64,000 bases of DNA, taken from positions 62,001-126,000 of the forward strand of contig VCMS01000102.1 of assembly GCA_022539475.1 (NCBI GenBank), given 5' to 3'. The stretch's first letter is position 1. Every line of letters starts with the position of its first letter. Position numbers and translations under genes: made by a program. This DNA comes from Gracilaria domingensis (lineage: Eukaryota > Rhodophyta > Florideophyceae > Gracilariales > Gracilariaceae). Positions 1-9,242 of this stretch are shown piece after piece. Under the pieces are notes generated by a model, which had not been told where the DNA came from, made no database searches, and saw only the letters and a list, made by a program, of their open reading frames with translations.

Positions 1-365
1 GTGCGACGTCCATTGCGGCGCGGGCGCAGCGTCCGGCGACCACGAGGTTTGGCCGCCTTCGCACGGCTTCGGAGGCGCGATGCCACCGGCCCTTCAACTG
101 CGTTGGTGAGTGCAGTGGGCGAAGCGGGTGAAAGCGAAGCGGAGGAGCTCGCGTCGAAGCAGCGCAGGCGGTTGACGTGGGTACGGCGGCGCGGTCCCAG
201 CGCCTGGGGCATGCGAGGCTTGGCGATGCCTCCCCGGGATCGGAGGCGCGAGGCGATCGGGCCTTCCGGTGTGCCAGGCTGTGCGGCGGGCGAAGCGGTG
301 GTGCCCAGTTCGGAAGAAGTATTGGTGGTGCGGCGCGGGGAGCCGATCAGAGTAGATGTGGCCAT
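1..365 (-). CDS. Basic repeat protein, 5' part only (runs off left edge)
   Basis: The minus-strand frame opens at an ATG at 365 (a second in-frame ATG lies at 368) and has no stop to the window edge, giving about 121 residues. The product is rich in Arg, Ser, Pro and Ala. It contains two copies of a module of about 55 residues, each holding the core ASRLRSR followed by AKPR and an RRR-type basic run. These basic runs could be nuclear-localisation or DNA-contact segments, but that is inference and I recognise no family. A TATAAAG on the same strand at 490-496 is placed correctly to drive it. A plus-strand frame over the same bases is longer but has no ATG start or repeat logic and looks like a shadow. 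Confidence 0.5.
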   Translation of the reverse strand, partial: MATSTLIGSPRRTTNTSSELGTTASPAAQPGTPEGPIASRLRSRGGIAKPRMPQALGPRRRTHVNRLRCFDASSSASLSPASPTALTNAVEGPVASRLRSRAKAAKPRGRRTLRPRRNGRR

Positions 366-489
366 CATGCAAAGGAGAAGTTGACGAAGAATGTGGGGGA
401 GATGCAGGTTGAATTTTGGCGTGTGAGGAAGAAGCGAGGAGAGGGTTGAATCAAATCATCAGGTATGTCAGCAGCAGAAGCGCGCGCCG

Positions 490-496
490 CTTTATA
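490..496 (-). promoter_or_regulatory. TATA box of the left-edge gene
   Basis: TATAAAG reads on the minus strand about 125 bp before the ATG at 365. The same spacing recurs before other genes here. The second copy of the surrounding repeat (695-933) has lost this TATA sequence. Confidence 0.5.
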
Positions 497-586
497 CACA
501 CGCAGTTGGGACTATGACCGGCTGGCGGCTCCTGTCACGGCGAGTTGATTAATTCCAAGAGCATCTCCTTCGTTAATTCTAAATGA

Positions 587-618
587 CTCTCCCGCCGCCG
601 TGAGAGGCGGCGGGAGAG
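587..618. repeat. GC-rich perfect hairpin
   Basis: Arms CTCTCCCGCCGCC and GGCGGCGGGAGAG (13 bp, perfect) surround a 6-base loop. Degraded versions occur at about 870-900 and 6565-6600, so it is a shared piece of the repeat module. Function unknown. Confidence 0.6.
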
Positions 619-694
619 GCGACGCGTTATCGTAGAGGCGAATGGAGAGGCGCTTTCCACTTCGGGCGCCGTGTGCACGGCGAGGTAATGATTA

Positions 695-933
695 TATCAT
701 CAGGAATGTCAGCAGCAGGAAGGCGCACCGCTTGTGTATGCACACCCAGTTCTGGCCATGGCCGACTTAAGGCTCTAGTCAACAGGGCCTGCTGGTCACG
801 CCAGGGTGATTAATTCCAAGCTCCTTTCCCGCACTAGTTACAACTGCCTATCCATTAATTCCAAGTGACTCTACCGCCGCGTGAGAGGCAGCGGGAGAGG
901 CGATGCGTTACCGTGTCGATGGTTGGAGAGGCG
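695..933. repeat. Promoter-containing repeat, copy B
   Basis: Diverged direct duplicate of 455-652, longer by about 40 bp through an insertion around 770-800. The TATA sequence and the perfect hairpin of copy A are both degraded here. Part of the hairpin module also recurs near 6565-6600. Confidence 0.65.
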
Positions 934-1795
934 TGTTCAACCTCGCCGTGACAATGGCGCACGACGAGGTTTTGAGTGCGTTGGATGAGTTCAACACGGC
1001 GAGGATGCCTCCGTGGTATTTGCCTACAGCTCGTGTGGAGCGGCACCACGCACTTTCTACATATTTGTCCGAATCTTCTCACCTTCCGCTTGGGCGAATC
1101 ACGCTTCAGCAATGAGGTATCCCTTCATTAGATTGACATATGCGTCATCTTCATTGTGCCTAACAGTTGATCTCGTGGACTTCACATGGGACTTTGCCAA
1201 TGATCCAATTCCCTACTGTACCCTGCGGGGACTGCCTGGTTGACGCTCGGCAATTCAAACGGTTTTGAGCTGAATCACCGTTGGACGTGAGATCTGCCTC
1301 TATCGATGGAAGTTCAGAGAAGCCGTACGAAACGAGTCAGGTTATGGATTGTGTAAGGTTTCGGCGGCTAAAGTTACGCTATAAAATACTGGATGCTAAG
1401 CTGAATGGAGAGGTGTCCACGATCCGCAGGCTACGGGCATCGCAGCACTGACGTGATCTTACTGTAGGCATCCGCTTTCGGCGGGAAACTACAATGGTAG
1501 AACACAGTCATCTGCGGGGTTCTGTGCTCTGTTTTGCTTTATGTTGAGCAACTGACTCAAACTACATCTGGGTCATTTTCCTATCACATGAAATCAACAT
1601 CTGCAAAGACAAGCCCATTACCGGACTCAGCGCATCGTCAAACTTATTCTCTAACTAGCAGGTAATAACAGAACTGGAAGCACCGCACTATTGGAAATGT
1701 CGAAAATGTTTACGAAGGAGGTCAAAGTATCTATGGTTTACTTACTTAAGCCGCACCTAACTTGGAGACAATTGTTCATCCCGTTGGAAATGTCT
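934..1795. other. Intergenic, no gene seen
   Basis: Short frames here lack ATG context and any recognisable domain. Composition is mixed, moving from GC-rich to average. It lies downstream of the zinc-finger gene's stop and probably holds its 3' UTR. Confidence 0.4.
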
Positions 1796-2806
1796 TCAGC
1801 GTTTACCTCTGCAACTAAGGAACATGTGCTGATCCAAGTTATCCTCCCTGTTAAATATCTTTCCACAATCAGGGCACGGAAACTGGGGGCGTGTACCCTC
1901 CGCATGCAGAGCAGATTCATGACGGCGCAAGTTTGCTTGACGAACAGTCGTGAAACCACAATTTTCAACTGGACACGTCCATATTTTGCATTTGTGATAA
2001 TGCATCAGTCCGGTCACATACAAGGAACACCTCGTGCATCTTCGCTTAGAACTAGAAGCTGCAACGTCCCCTGATGTGCTGCCACTCCCTCCTGCATGGC
2101 TGTCACTTCTACCTGCTTCGCCACTCGTTCCAATGTGTCTCAAATATACATGACGGCGTAAGTTGGAAGTGCGGACAGTGGTGTAATCACATTTCTCACA
2201 TGTCAGTGTTTCGCACGTATGAGAATTCATTGGTCCGGAGATGCGCAACGAGCACTTTGGACATTTTTCTTTGCGTGCTGAGCCTCCCGCCTGCCCTGAT
2301 GCTCTGCTTCGACCTTCGCTACCATCACTACTACCAGATACGCGACCTCTTCCCGTGCTGGATGGGGCACTTGCTGGAGACACAGGCATTGGAGTGGCAA
2401 GATCTGAAGACCTTGGTGGCTTCGGGGCTCTTGGCGGCCTAGAAGCAGCCTGATTTTGAGGACGACTAGAAGGCGTTGGCAAGTTTGATGTCCGGCCATA
2501 ATTAGTACCGCTATTCTCCGTTCGATTGGCTACATCCATAAGAGATGTAACAGAAGGGAGAACAAAATGGGAAGCATCGGAAGAGAATGTGCCCCATGAA
2601 GTCAAACGAGCAGTACTTGCCGGTGTCCTCATGTTGATGTTCTCAGCTCGTCTTACAACCTCAGCAAATGAAGGGAGTTCGGGAGACGGAGTGGGCCGAT
2701 TTGAAGATCCCTGGCGTTGTCTCTGACTGCGATTGTGGTCTTGTCGTTGCAGGGATCTTTTTCTATCTCCATTTCCTGGATGTGAATTTCTATTTTCGTG
2801 ATTCAT
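1796..2806 (-). CDS. C2H2 zinc-finger protein with paired CCHC-type knuckles
   Basis: A 336-residue protein with an ATG at 2806 and a TGA at 1796-1798. Residues 1-180 are low-complexity Ser/Pro/Arg sequence, presumably disordered. The C-terminus has a module used twice: a C-X2-C-X10-H-X-C knuckle (182-198, 257-273) followed by a C2H2 finger (203-224, C-X2-C-X12-H-X4-H; 278-301, C-X4-C-X12-H-X4-H). A last finger at 311-332 ends in Cys (C2HC). The two modules share RTSNLRRH/RQANLRRH recognition helices, so the pair arose by duplication. C2H2 fingers bind DNA or RNA, so a nuclear regulator is likely; the target is unknown. It is intronless, with TATAAATA about 130 bp upstream. Confidence 0.85.
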   Translation of the reverse strand: MNHENRNSHPGNGDRKRSLQRQDHNRSQRQRQGSSNRPTPSPELPSFAEVVRRAENINMRTPASTARLTSWGTFSSDASHFVLPSVTSLMDVANRTENSGTNYGRTSNLPTPSSRPQNQAASRPPRAPKPPRSSDLATPMPVSPASAPSSTGRGRVSGSSDGSEGRSRASGQAGGSARKEKCPKCSLRISGPMNSHTCETLTCEKCDYTTVRTSNLRRHVYLRHIGTSGEAGRSDSHAGGSGSTSGDVAASSSKRRCTRCSLYVTGLMHYHKCKIWTCPVENCGFTTVRQANLRRHESALHAEGTRPQFPCPDCGKIFNREDNLDQHMFLSCRGKR

Positions 2807-2930
2807 GTCGAGATAGTGCTTTTTGTACGCCTTCTAATGTGTTCGTCGGTATGTATATGTGTGTATGTCTGTGTGTTTTTCTTCTCTGTGTGTTGATGAG
2901 ACAGATTTTCAATGGACTGAAGCAGAACAT

Positions 2931-2940
2931 ATATTTATAC
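2931..2940 (-). promoter_or_regulatory. TATA box of the zinc-finger gene
   Basis: GTATAAATAT on the minus strand, about 127 bp before the ATG at 2806. Confidence 0.5.
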
Positions 2941-3500
2941 ACTTGCAAATCAGAGCTTGGGTATATGGGTGAAGAAATCGTATGAAAGGCAGACTAATTG
3001 ATGAGAAACAGTATGGCGTTTTATAGATAAGGATTGATTTGTAATCGTTGCTTTCAAATGAAGATCAATGTACTTATGAGAAAAAAGAAAGTCAGAATTC
3101 GGACTCAGAATACTTTTGAGAAGTACACACTAATTGGTGTTACATCGAGAACCTTGTTTCATAGGAAACGCTAAATAGATTATATCAAATATATGAATGC
3201 TGCAAAAAGCTATTAGATTCCAGAGACGTAGTGAAGTGGGAAGGCACGATGGTGGTACGGCCATAACGCTTACAGCGATTTGCACTTCGTAAGAGTATCT
3301 AAGATGATCTGTCTCTGTCCAAGTTCATCGACTTCAGACGCTCTAGCTCCGGGTGGAGCTAGACAATCACACCAGAGAGGCCCACTGTCTCGGCGCTGGG
3401 TAGTGCTGTTCAACTGGAAAGCGGCGGTGGACCTGGGTGCGTGTATTTGTGAATTCAGAATGCCTGTCTTGTCCGTTGTTTGTTGTTCAAAGCTTTGCAT
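2941..3500. other. Intergenic, no gene seen
   Basis: AT-rich up to about 3230, then mixed composition. Frames at 3270-3525 have no ATG-based coding logic and overlap the MITE edge. Confidence 0.35.
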
Positions 3501-3684
3501 CAGGGCCGTATTTGTGTCTACCTAATTCGCTAAATTATGGACATGAACTGACTACTCTGGCAAAACGAGTAGTCATTATCTTACTTATTGAATACTTCTT
3601 CGGGGGTCTGACTACTAGATTTAGAGCTTCTGTGACTACTTGACTATTCATTCCGCTATTTTGGTAGTCACAAATACGCCCCTG
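3501..3684. mobile_element. hAT-type MITE, 184 bp
   Basis: The ends are inverted repeats starting CAGGGCCGTATTTGTG and, on the other strand, CAGGGGCGTATTTGTG; about 22 bp match with few differences. Directly outside them is a perfect 8-bp duplication, CTTTGCAT, at 3493-3500 and 3685-3692. An 8-bp duplication with CAGGG ends is the signature of hAT transposons. At 184 bp and with no coding capacity, it is a non-autonomous MITE that needed a transposase from elsewhere. Perfect duplications suggest a fairly recent insertion. Confidence 0.88.
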
Positions 3685-3692
3685 CTTTGCAT

Positions 3693-4580
3693 TCATTCTG
3701 GGGATCATCTCGCTGTCTGAGTTCAACTTCTCGTATGCTACGTCGTTTTGGCAGTTTCCCTTATCGAGAAACTGGTTGCAGACTTTGTCGAAGTGAGCTA
3801 CAAATTCAAAACGAACGATCAAGACGATGCCCGGTTCCACACGTTCAGAAGGTTTGTATCCAAAACGAACTGTGGATTCGATTACTACGAGGGATACGGC
3901 TTTCATTCAAGACATGAGGTTAACGCAATTGCTTTCAACAGAGATGCAAGTGGAAATAACATGGAAAGTGAAGACGGGGAGCGTCGTGACCAAAAAGATA
4001 GCGGCAACGTACTGCAAGGCAGGAGGGCAGCAAGCTTTTTATTCTTTCTATTCTTCGGGATGTACCACTCAAGCTGCCTGCAGTTGCTCACGTGCTGCAG
4101 ATCGCTCAAGATGAATATGCGTCTTCCGCCAAAGATCACGAGGGACTTGGAATTGGAGGAAGATACTGCTTCTGAAGCCGCCCCTCCCGGCAACCTAATA
4201 ATCAGGTTTTCACATAGGAAGGTATACATTGTCGGCCTACGAAGTGAGGATCTTGTTAGATGAGCAAAGCACACCTCGTGGCCACACGTCGCACGTGGAC
4301 ACTGTGACGGCCATTGACCCATCGTGATGGGAGATCATCGGTGTCAACGAAGCGGAGAAGCCGCCGTTGCATTCTCCTCCATTGCCTTGTCCCCCATTGC
4401 ATTGAGCTCCATTTACCGCTCGCGCGAAGCGCCTCGCCCTCCAGGCCGTCCCCCCCGCGGCGTGACCTCCACGAAACCGTCACCGTCAACATGCCCCGAA
4501 ACAGCACACACTCTCCCGAACCGCCGTGAAAATGACGGGCGCTTTGGGAGAGGGCGCACGCCATTGTGTGGGCGGAAGCG
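3693..4580. other. Intergenic, one doubtful frame
   Basis: A plus frame at 3748-4263 (171 codons) starts at TTG, has no domain I know, and contains a phenylalanine run typical of chance translation. I do not call it a gene. From 4400 the DNA turns GC-rich toward the promoter at 4581. Confidence 0.3.
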
Positions 4581-4587
4581 TATAAGA
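4581..4587 (+). promoter_or_regulatory. TATA box of the 4723 gene
   Basis: TATAAGA about 136 bp before the ATG at 4723, followed by a C/T-rich leader with CTTCAAACCA just before the start. Confidence 0.5.
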
Positions 4588-4722
4588 ATCGAGCGCGTTC
4601 GTCGCCACCCGATACAGCGCGCTGCGTTTCTTCTCTGCCTCCAACTTCAAACCAACCTGTTTTCTTCTCTCCTTCTAACTCTGCCGTTCAGTCTTCCTCC
4701 TTTGTTACCAACCCTTCAAACC

Positions 4723-6200
4723 ATGTCTTCACCCACCCCGACTGGCACTCACTCCAGTTCCGCCGCCTCATCCTCAGCAGTCCACCCCCTGTACGGCGAA
4801 GGGGCCATTTCCTCAACCGCTCATCAGCATGCGGTTCATCCATACCCGAACCGCTACGCTTCCTCACCGCCGCCAGAACTCCGCGAGACCGTGGCAGCTC
4901 CATCTAGGGGTTTCACCCTCGGACCCCGTGCGATCACCCACCATCCTATGGAAGCTCCTGTGGCAACGGCTTTCGGGCCAATCACAGACACATCGAGAGA
5001 GGAATGGGCCTTCTCTCCTCGATGTTCGCCAGCCGTTGTCGCATCTGGAGCCGATGCTGTTGAGGAAAACGCGCCCGAAAGGTCTTGCCGGGTCCCCCAT
5101 ATACACCGCCCCAGCGTCAACCCCGCAGTCCACTCGCGGAGGTCCCTCGTCCCCGCCGCTACCTCCGCCCCATGGTCGTGCCCATGCAACGCACGTATCT
5201 CGTGTCGAGATGGGCTTCGCCCCCGATGCCAACTCGGCGCGGACGGAAGAGGGACGCTGACAGCATCTCCGCTGACAGAATTCAGCCGCCGCATGCTGTG
5301 GCCTCTCCGTTGCCACCGACCATCGCTCCGTCCGCGCCTGGCCGCTCACCGAAGCGTCGTCGTGTGCATTACGTCGATCACGAGCATTCCGTTGCGAGTA
5401 ATGTACGTCATGAGACGTGCATCGTGCTTGCTTCCGGGCATGTTGGAAGAGATGAATCAGCAGGAGAACCGCGGGGCCAGGTGATGGAGTTGCAAGGTGT
5501 GAGAGCGGGCGGTAACTCTGGGCGTGGGATAAGACGTGCTTACGCCATCGAAAGCCCGTCGTCCTCGGCGCGACATAGCGCTTCCCCCGCTGCGGCCGCT
5601 TCTGTACCCCGCGAGCAGAGCGGCCAGGTTGTGGGTGAGCCAAGCGCAGAGGCTGTTAGCGAAACTGGCGACGCGAGAGGAGCTTACGTCATTGGAAGCC
5701 CTCGCTATTCGGAATATCGCGACGATTCCTACGCCTATGTCGCTGACGATGCTGTCGCGGAGGATCTTGCTGCGGTTCAAGGCCGGACACCATCCGTGCA
5801 CGATGGCGCTCACTTCGTCTCAAGCCCGTGGCGATCCGTTGGGCAGGAAGAAAAGAGGACCGGAAATGGTGCACGGGAGGAGGTAGTTGGTGCGGCGACC
5901 GAGCGGGGCGGAAGTGCAAGGCGGGCGGACGGCGTGGGGGCGGTTGCGGGTGTGGATGCGAACGGGGGCGGAGACGGGGCGGCAGATAGTGCGAGCTGGC
6001 ACTCGTCGTCGTCTTCGGGTGGCGGAGGCTTGGATCGCGTGGTGGAGGCGACGGTGGCGCCGCTCGAGAGGGCGCCGGATGTTTTCATCGCAAACGTTTG
6101 GTGTGTTCCTGGTGCTGAGGCGGCTGGGTTTGACTTGGGGCCCGGTGTGTACGTGGGGCGATGGAATTACATGGGCGATGGCATAGACAGGGGGCGGTGA
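4723..6200 (+). CDS. Disordered, nuclear-type protein of unknown function (two frames)
   Basis: The ATG at 4723 sits in good context (AAACCATGTC) behind a TATA box. The first frame gives Ser/Thr/His/Pro-rich sequence. From about 5064 a second frame becomes the plausible one and runs to a TGA at 6198-6200. The switch needs either a short intron or a frameshift; I could not pick convincing splice sites. The second part has basic runs RRGRKRD and PKRRRVHY (possible nuclear-localisation signals) and a motif used three times: RRAYAIESPSSS, RGAYVIGSPRYS and GAHFVSSPWRS. It ends in a more ordered stretch rich in Gly, Trp and Tyr. No family recognised. The SP-containing motif could be a phosphorylation or docking site, but this is inference. 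Confidence 0.5.
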
Positions 6201-6818
6201 GGGGGGTTTCGAAGGCATCCATTTGGATAGGAGTTGTTGGTAGAGAAGAACTGCATGCTGTGTATACTTCGTATCCTGACCTCCGTTGTGATTAGAAATG
6301 GCCATCAACGAACGATCTCAGCTGCGCGCGGCGTGACTCTCTCTAATTCGAATCGTGCCGTTCCAATTGGAACCCCCATGGCCGCGCCGTACCTTCGCGC
6401 CTTCTGTCGGAAAGCCGATTTCGGAAGGTGAGAAATTTCGGACAGTCCCACGTGTCCACATCTGCATCGGTGTTGACTGCCGTGATCGCGGCAGTGACCT
6501 CCCGACATCCGCTCCTCCATCATTCGCCCAACGCCTCTCCGAATTCCGCCGCCGCCATGTCGCGTCGCCTCCGCCGCCGCGCGAGAGGCGGCAGGAGAGT
6601 TACTCCGTCGTTATCAGCACTATGACGCGCGCTGCCTCTCATGAGCTACTGCTGGCCATCTCCGCGAGCATACAGAAGCCGAGCCCGAATTCAACGCTGA
6701 ACAGCTCCGCACTCCCATCCATCCCTGCCTTGCCCCCAAACTCACGCTACACACCCCACACACACATCACGTTCTTTCTTCCTGATTGCCACTCCCTTCT
6801 TCACAACTCCTACCAACC
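6201..6818. other. Intergenic with a shared GC hairpin remnant
   Basis: At about 6565-6600 there is a degraded copy of the CCGCCGCC/GAGGCGGC hairpin found at 587-618. Otherwise this looks like the upstream region of the 6819 gene, with no clear TATA box. Confidence 0.4.
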
Positions 6819-8206
6819 ATGGCCGACTTCACGCCCGACACCACCGCCAATGGACCCCCCCAATAGACCCGCTGCCTCAATCTCCACACTGGACGCAAAC
6901 CCCAAATCCGCCGTCCATCCTGTTGCCGTTCATCACATCCCGACGGCGCCGCGCCGGCCCCGCGCGCGCATCGCAAAGCTCCGCCTTCGACAGGCCATCC
7001 GCAATCGCCGCCGCCGCCGCGTCCTGCTCGCCGCCGGCCTCGCGTGGCCGACGCCGCCGTCGCCGCAGCCAATCGCGATACCGTCGCCGGCGCCGAAGCT
7101 CTGTCCGGTGACAGCTCCGGAGACACCACGCACAGCGAAGTGGTGCAAATGCGTTCATCGCCCTCGCTGCTGTTTGCCTTCACTCCGCCGTCCTGCCCGC
7201 CGGTGCCAGGGGTGTCTTACAATATATTGCTATTGCAATATATTGCAATATGCAATAAACAATACAAATTGCAGAGTGCTTGAGCATTGCAATTAATATT
7301 GCACTTTTCTTCTTTATTGCAGTCGATATTGGGAATCGTTCTACATTATTGCAAGTTCTATTGCTGTTTGTACAGTGTCATGACACTCACGAAAACCAAA
7401 GGACGATCTGAAAGGATCTGGCGACGTTGCATGCACAACTGCATCTGTGTCCTTAACATACCCCCGACAGGATCGTTCCTCATCTAAATGTTGCAGAAGC
7501 GACATTGCCGTACAATAGGACACGATTGACTGTTACTTGTAAAAACTGCATATCCAAGAATGTGAACGTAATAAATGTATTTTTGCGATTGCATCCTTCA
7601 AATCCGTCAAACTTTATTCACTGTGACTGGGATACAGTAGAGGGCGTGCAATATAAAATATCCACACTTTGTTTTCGATGTCAATAGCCAAAAACTCTCT
7701 CTGGCACTACGTACCATCTTGGCGTTTCAACTTTGCTGTTTTATTCACTTATTGCGTGAAATATCAATGCATACCTGTTTTGCTGAGTTTATGCGTAAAT
7801 TATCAACGCTTACTTAAGAGAAAAGAGCCGTATAGTACGCTTATTGCTATTCTATTGTTTGTTGCAGTGTGTATTCGAAAAGTATTGCAAAATAAAAGTA
7901 TTTGTAGTGCAATATATTTCAGAAGAGATGAAATATTTTATTGTATTGTTTATTGCATATTATGAGCAATAAATTGCAATTATATTGTAGACACCCCTGG
8001 CTGCCGGCGCTTCTGTCGCTGCCGTCAACCCCACCGTCGCGGAAGCTGGACGGAACTTCCCGGGGGGACGGCGCGACCTTGATGGACCAAGACAGTTTCC
8101 GGCAGAGCGGCCACCATGGACGTACCGCGTCTATCTTCCGCCACTGCCCAAGACGCTCGTGGACGCGCTGTGGGACGCCTCGCCGAAGGAGGGCGGAGGA
8201 GGTTGA
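6819..8206 (+). pseudogene. Decayed host gene split by an AT-rich transposon
   Basis: The ATG at 6819 (context ACCAACCATGG) starts a short frame that meets a TAG at 6864 after a run of six C. Plausible coding then moves between frames; Arg-rich stretches lie around 6950-7030. Just before the insertion the frame reading ANAFIALAAVCLHSAVLPAG is open. After the insertion the same frame continues as ASVAAVNPTVAEAG and ends EGGGG with TGA at 8204-8206. Removing 7206-8009 (804 bp, element plus one duplication) keeps the frame exactly, so the element entered a coding sequence. No family recognised. The C-terminus WTYRVYLPPLPKTLVDALWD looks like an ordered domain. With an early stop and frame changes it is probably a pseudogene, unless short introns are spliced. 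Confidence 0.5.
7206..8000. mobile_element. AT-rich non-autonomous DNA transposon, 795 bp
   Basis: The inverted ends read CCAGGGGTGTCTTACAATA and, on the other strand, CCAGGGGTGTCTACAATATA. The flanks 7197-7205 (CCGCCGGTG) and 8001-8009 (CTGCCGGCG) match at 7 of 9 bases, an aged 8-9 bp target duplication. Both sub-terminal zones are packed with TTGCAATA/TATTGCAA motifs, while the middle third is unique with no coding. Sub-terminal motif clusters like this often bind transposase in hAT and Mutator-like elements; the superfamily is not settled. It interrupts the 6819 gene. Confidence 0.75.
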
Positions 8207-8643
8207 CACATTCGTCGTGACGTCCTAAGCTGTCCGTGGTGTTACCTCTGTACACGTAGCTACATTTCTGAAGTTTCGACAGCAGCAGAAAGTAAATTAA
8301 CTTTAGTATATTGCAATTATGAAACTTTCCACGAGTTCGTTTTTGAGATGCCTCGGCGGAAGAGCGACTGCTTTCCACAACGCACACTACGTTGCCTTCG
8401 CTGGGCTGCTCCACCTGTGAACGGAGTTTCGACGGCAGTTGATGGGATCGCCAATTGAAACCCAAGACGTTGGGGACGACGTGCACGGAACCTCAAACGC
8501 TGCGGTTGACGTCTAGGTGAGGCGAGCGCGCTCGCACTTGACGGGCACGAGTCGTTCCTGGTCCGCTGGAGAGTCTAATTCGTCCGAGGGTGGTCGCAGG
8601 AACTTGCATGCTACTAATCCAAGTACAATCGGTATTGGGTAGT
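8207..8643. other. Intergenic, no gene seen
   Basis: Probable 3' flank of the decayed gene. No supported coding frame. Confidence 0.35.
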
Positions 8644-9242
8644 ACGAGGGTGAGGCCCTCAATATATATATATATTGCAATAAGCAATATTTATTGCGTA
8701 TTGCACTTCTATTCACATATTGCAATTGATATTGCAAACAGAAACATTATTGCAATATTAATTTGTAATACTAAATATTGCGCTTTTATATGACAGTCAC
8801 AAAAAAGTATGCCCAGAATACATATGATTATATCAAAGATCCTATACTTATACCGCATTAAGTGGCCACACATTAGAAGCATGATAACGATAATGATAGC
8901 AATAACCCGGTGCTATAAAAGTACTCATTATTCAAAGGATAGTGATAAATTTTAGATGACACGTAAAAATCTTTGTTCACAGGAAGAACGATTCAATCGG
9001 TATTTAGTTCGTATGCTTCTATAGACTTCGGAAGTAAAATAAACCTTTACGATTTACATTCTTCGAGGGCTTTTCTAGGATATTGCAAGTCATATTGCAA
9101 AATGGTCTGTTTATTGTATTTTTATTGCATGTAGAATGTATGTATATTGCAATACTTATTGCTAACAGCGAACAATATAGCTACGATATTTCTTATTGCA
9201 TTTTGCTCGCAATATTTTGCAATAATATTGTCGACGGCCCTG
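8644..9242. mobile_element. Second, degraded TTGCAATA element
   Basis: AT-rich block with the same dense TATTGCAATA motifs at both sides as the element at 7206-8000. The right end read backwards is CAGGGCCGTCGACAATATTA. The left end, near GAGGGTGAGGCCCTCAATATA, is degenerate. I found no target duplication, so the edges are approximate and the copy is older or truncated. Confidence 0.5.

Larger units (their letters stand above)
455..652. repeat. Promoter-containing repeat, copy A
   Basis: This segment is repeated at 695-933 in the same order. Both begin ATCATCAGG, then share GTCAGCAGCAG, a TTAATTCCAAG block, a CCGCCGCC/GGCGGCGG hairpin, and end in GGAGAGGCG. Copy A carries the TATA box of the left-edge gene, so the duplication copied a promoter region. 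Confidence 0.7.

Noticed and set aside
1-384. 127-codon plus-strand frame at the left edge
   Set aside because: The minus-strand frame has an ATG, a repeated module and a TATA box; the plus frame has none of these.
3748-4263. 171-codon plus-strand frame
   Set aside because: TTG start, phenylalanine run, no domain or promoter support.
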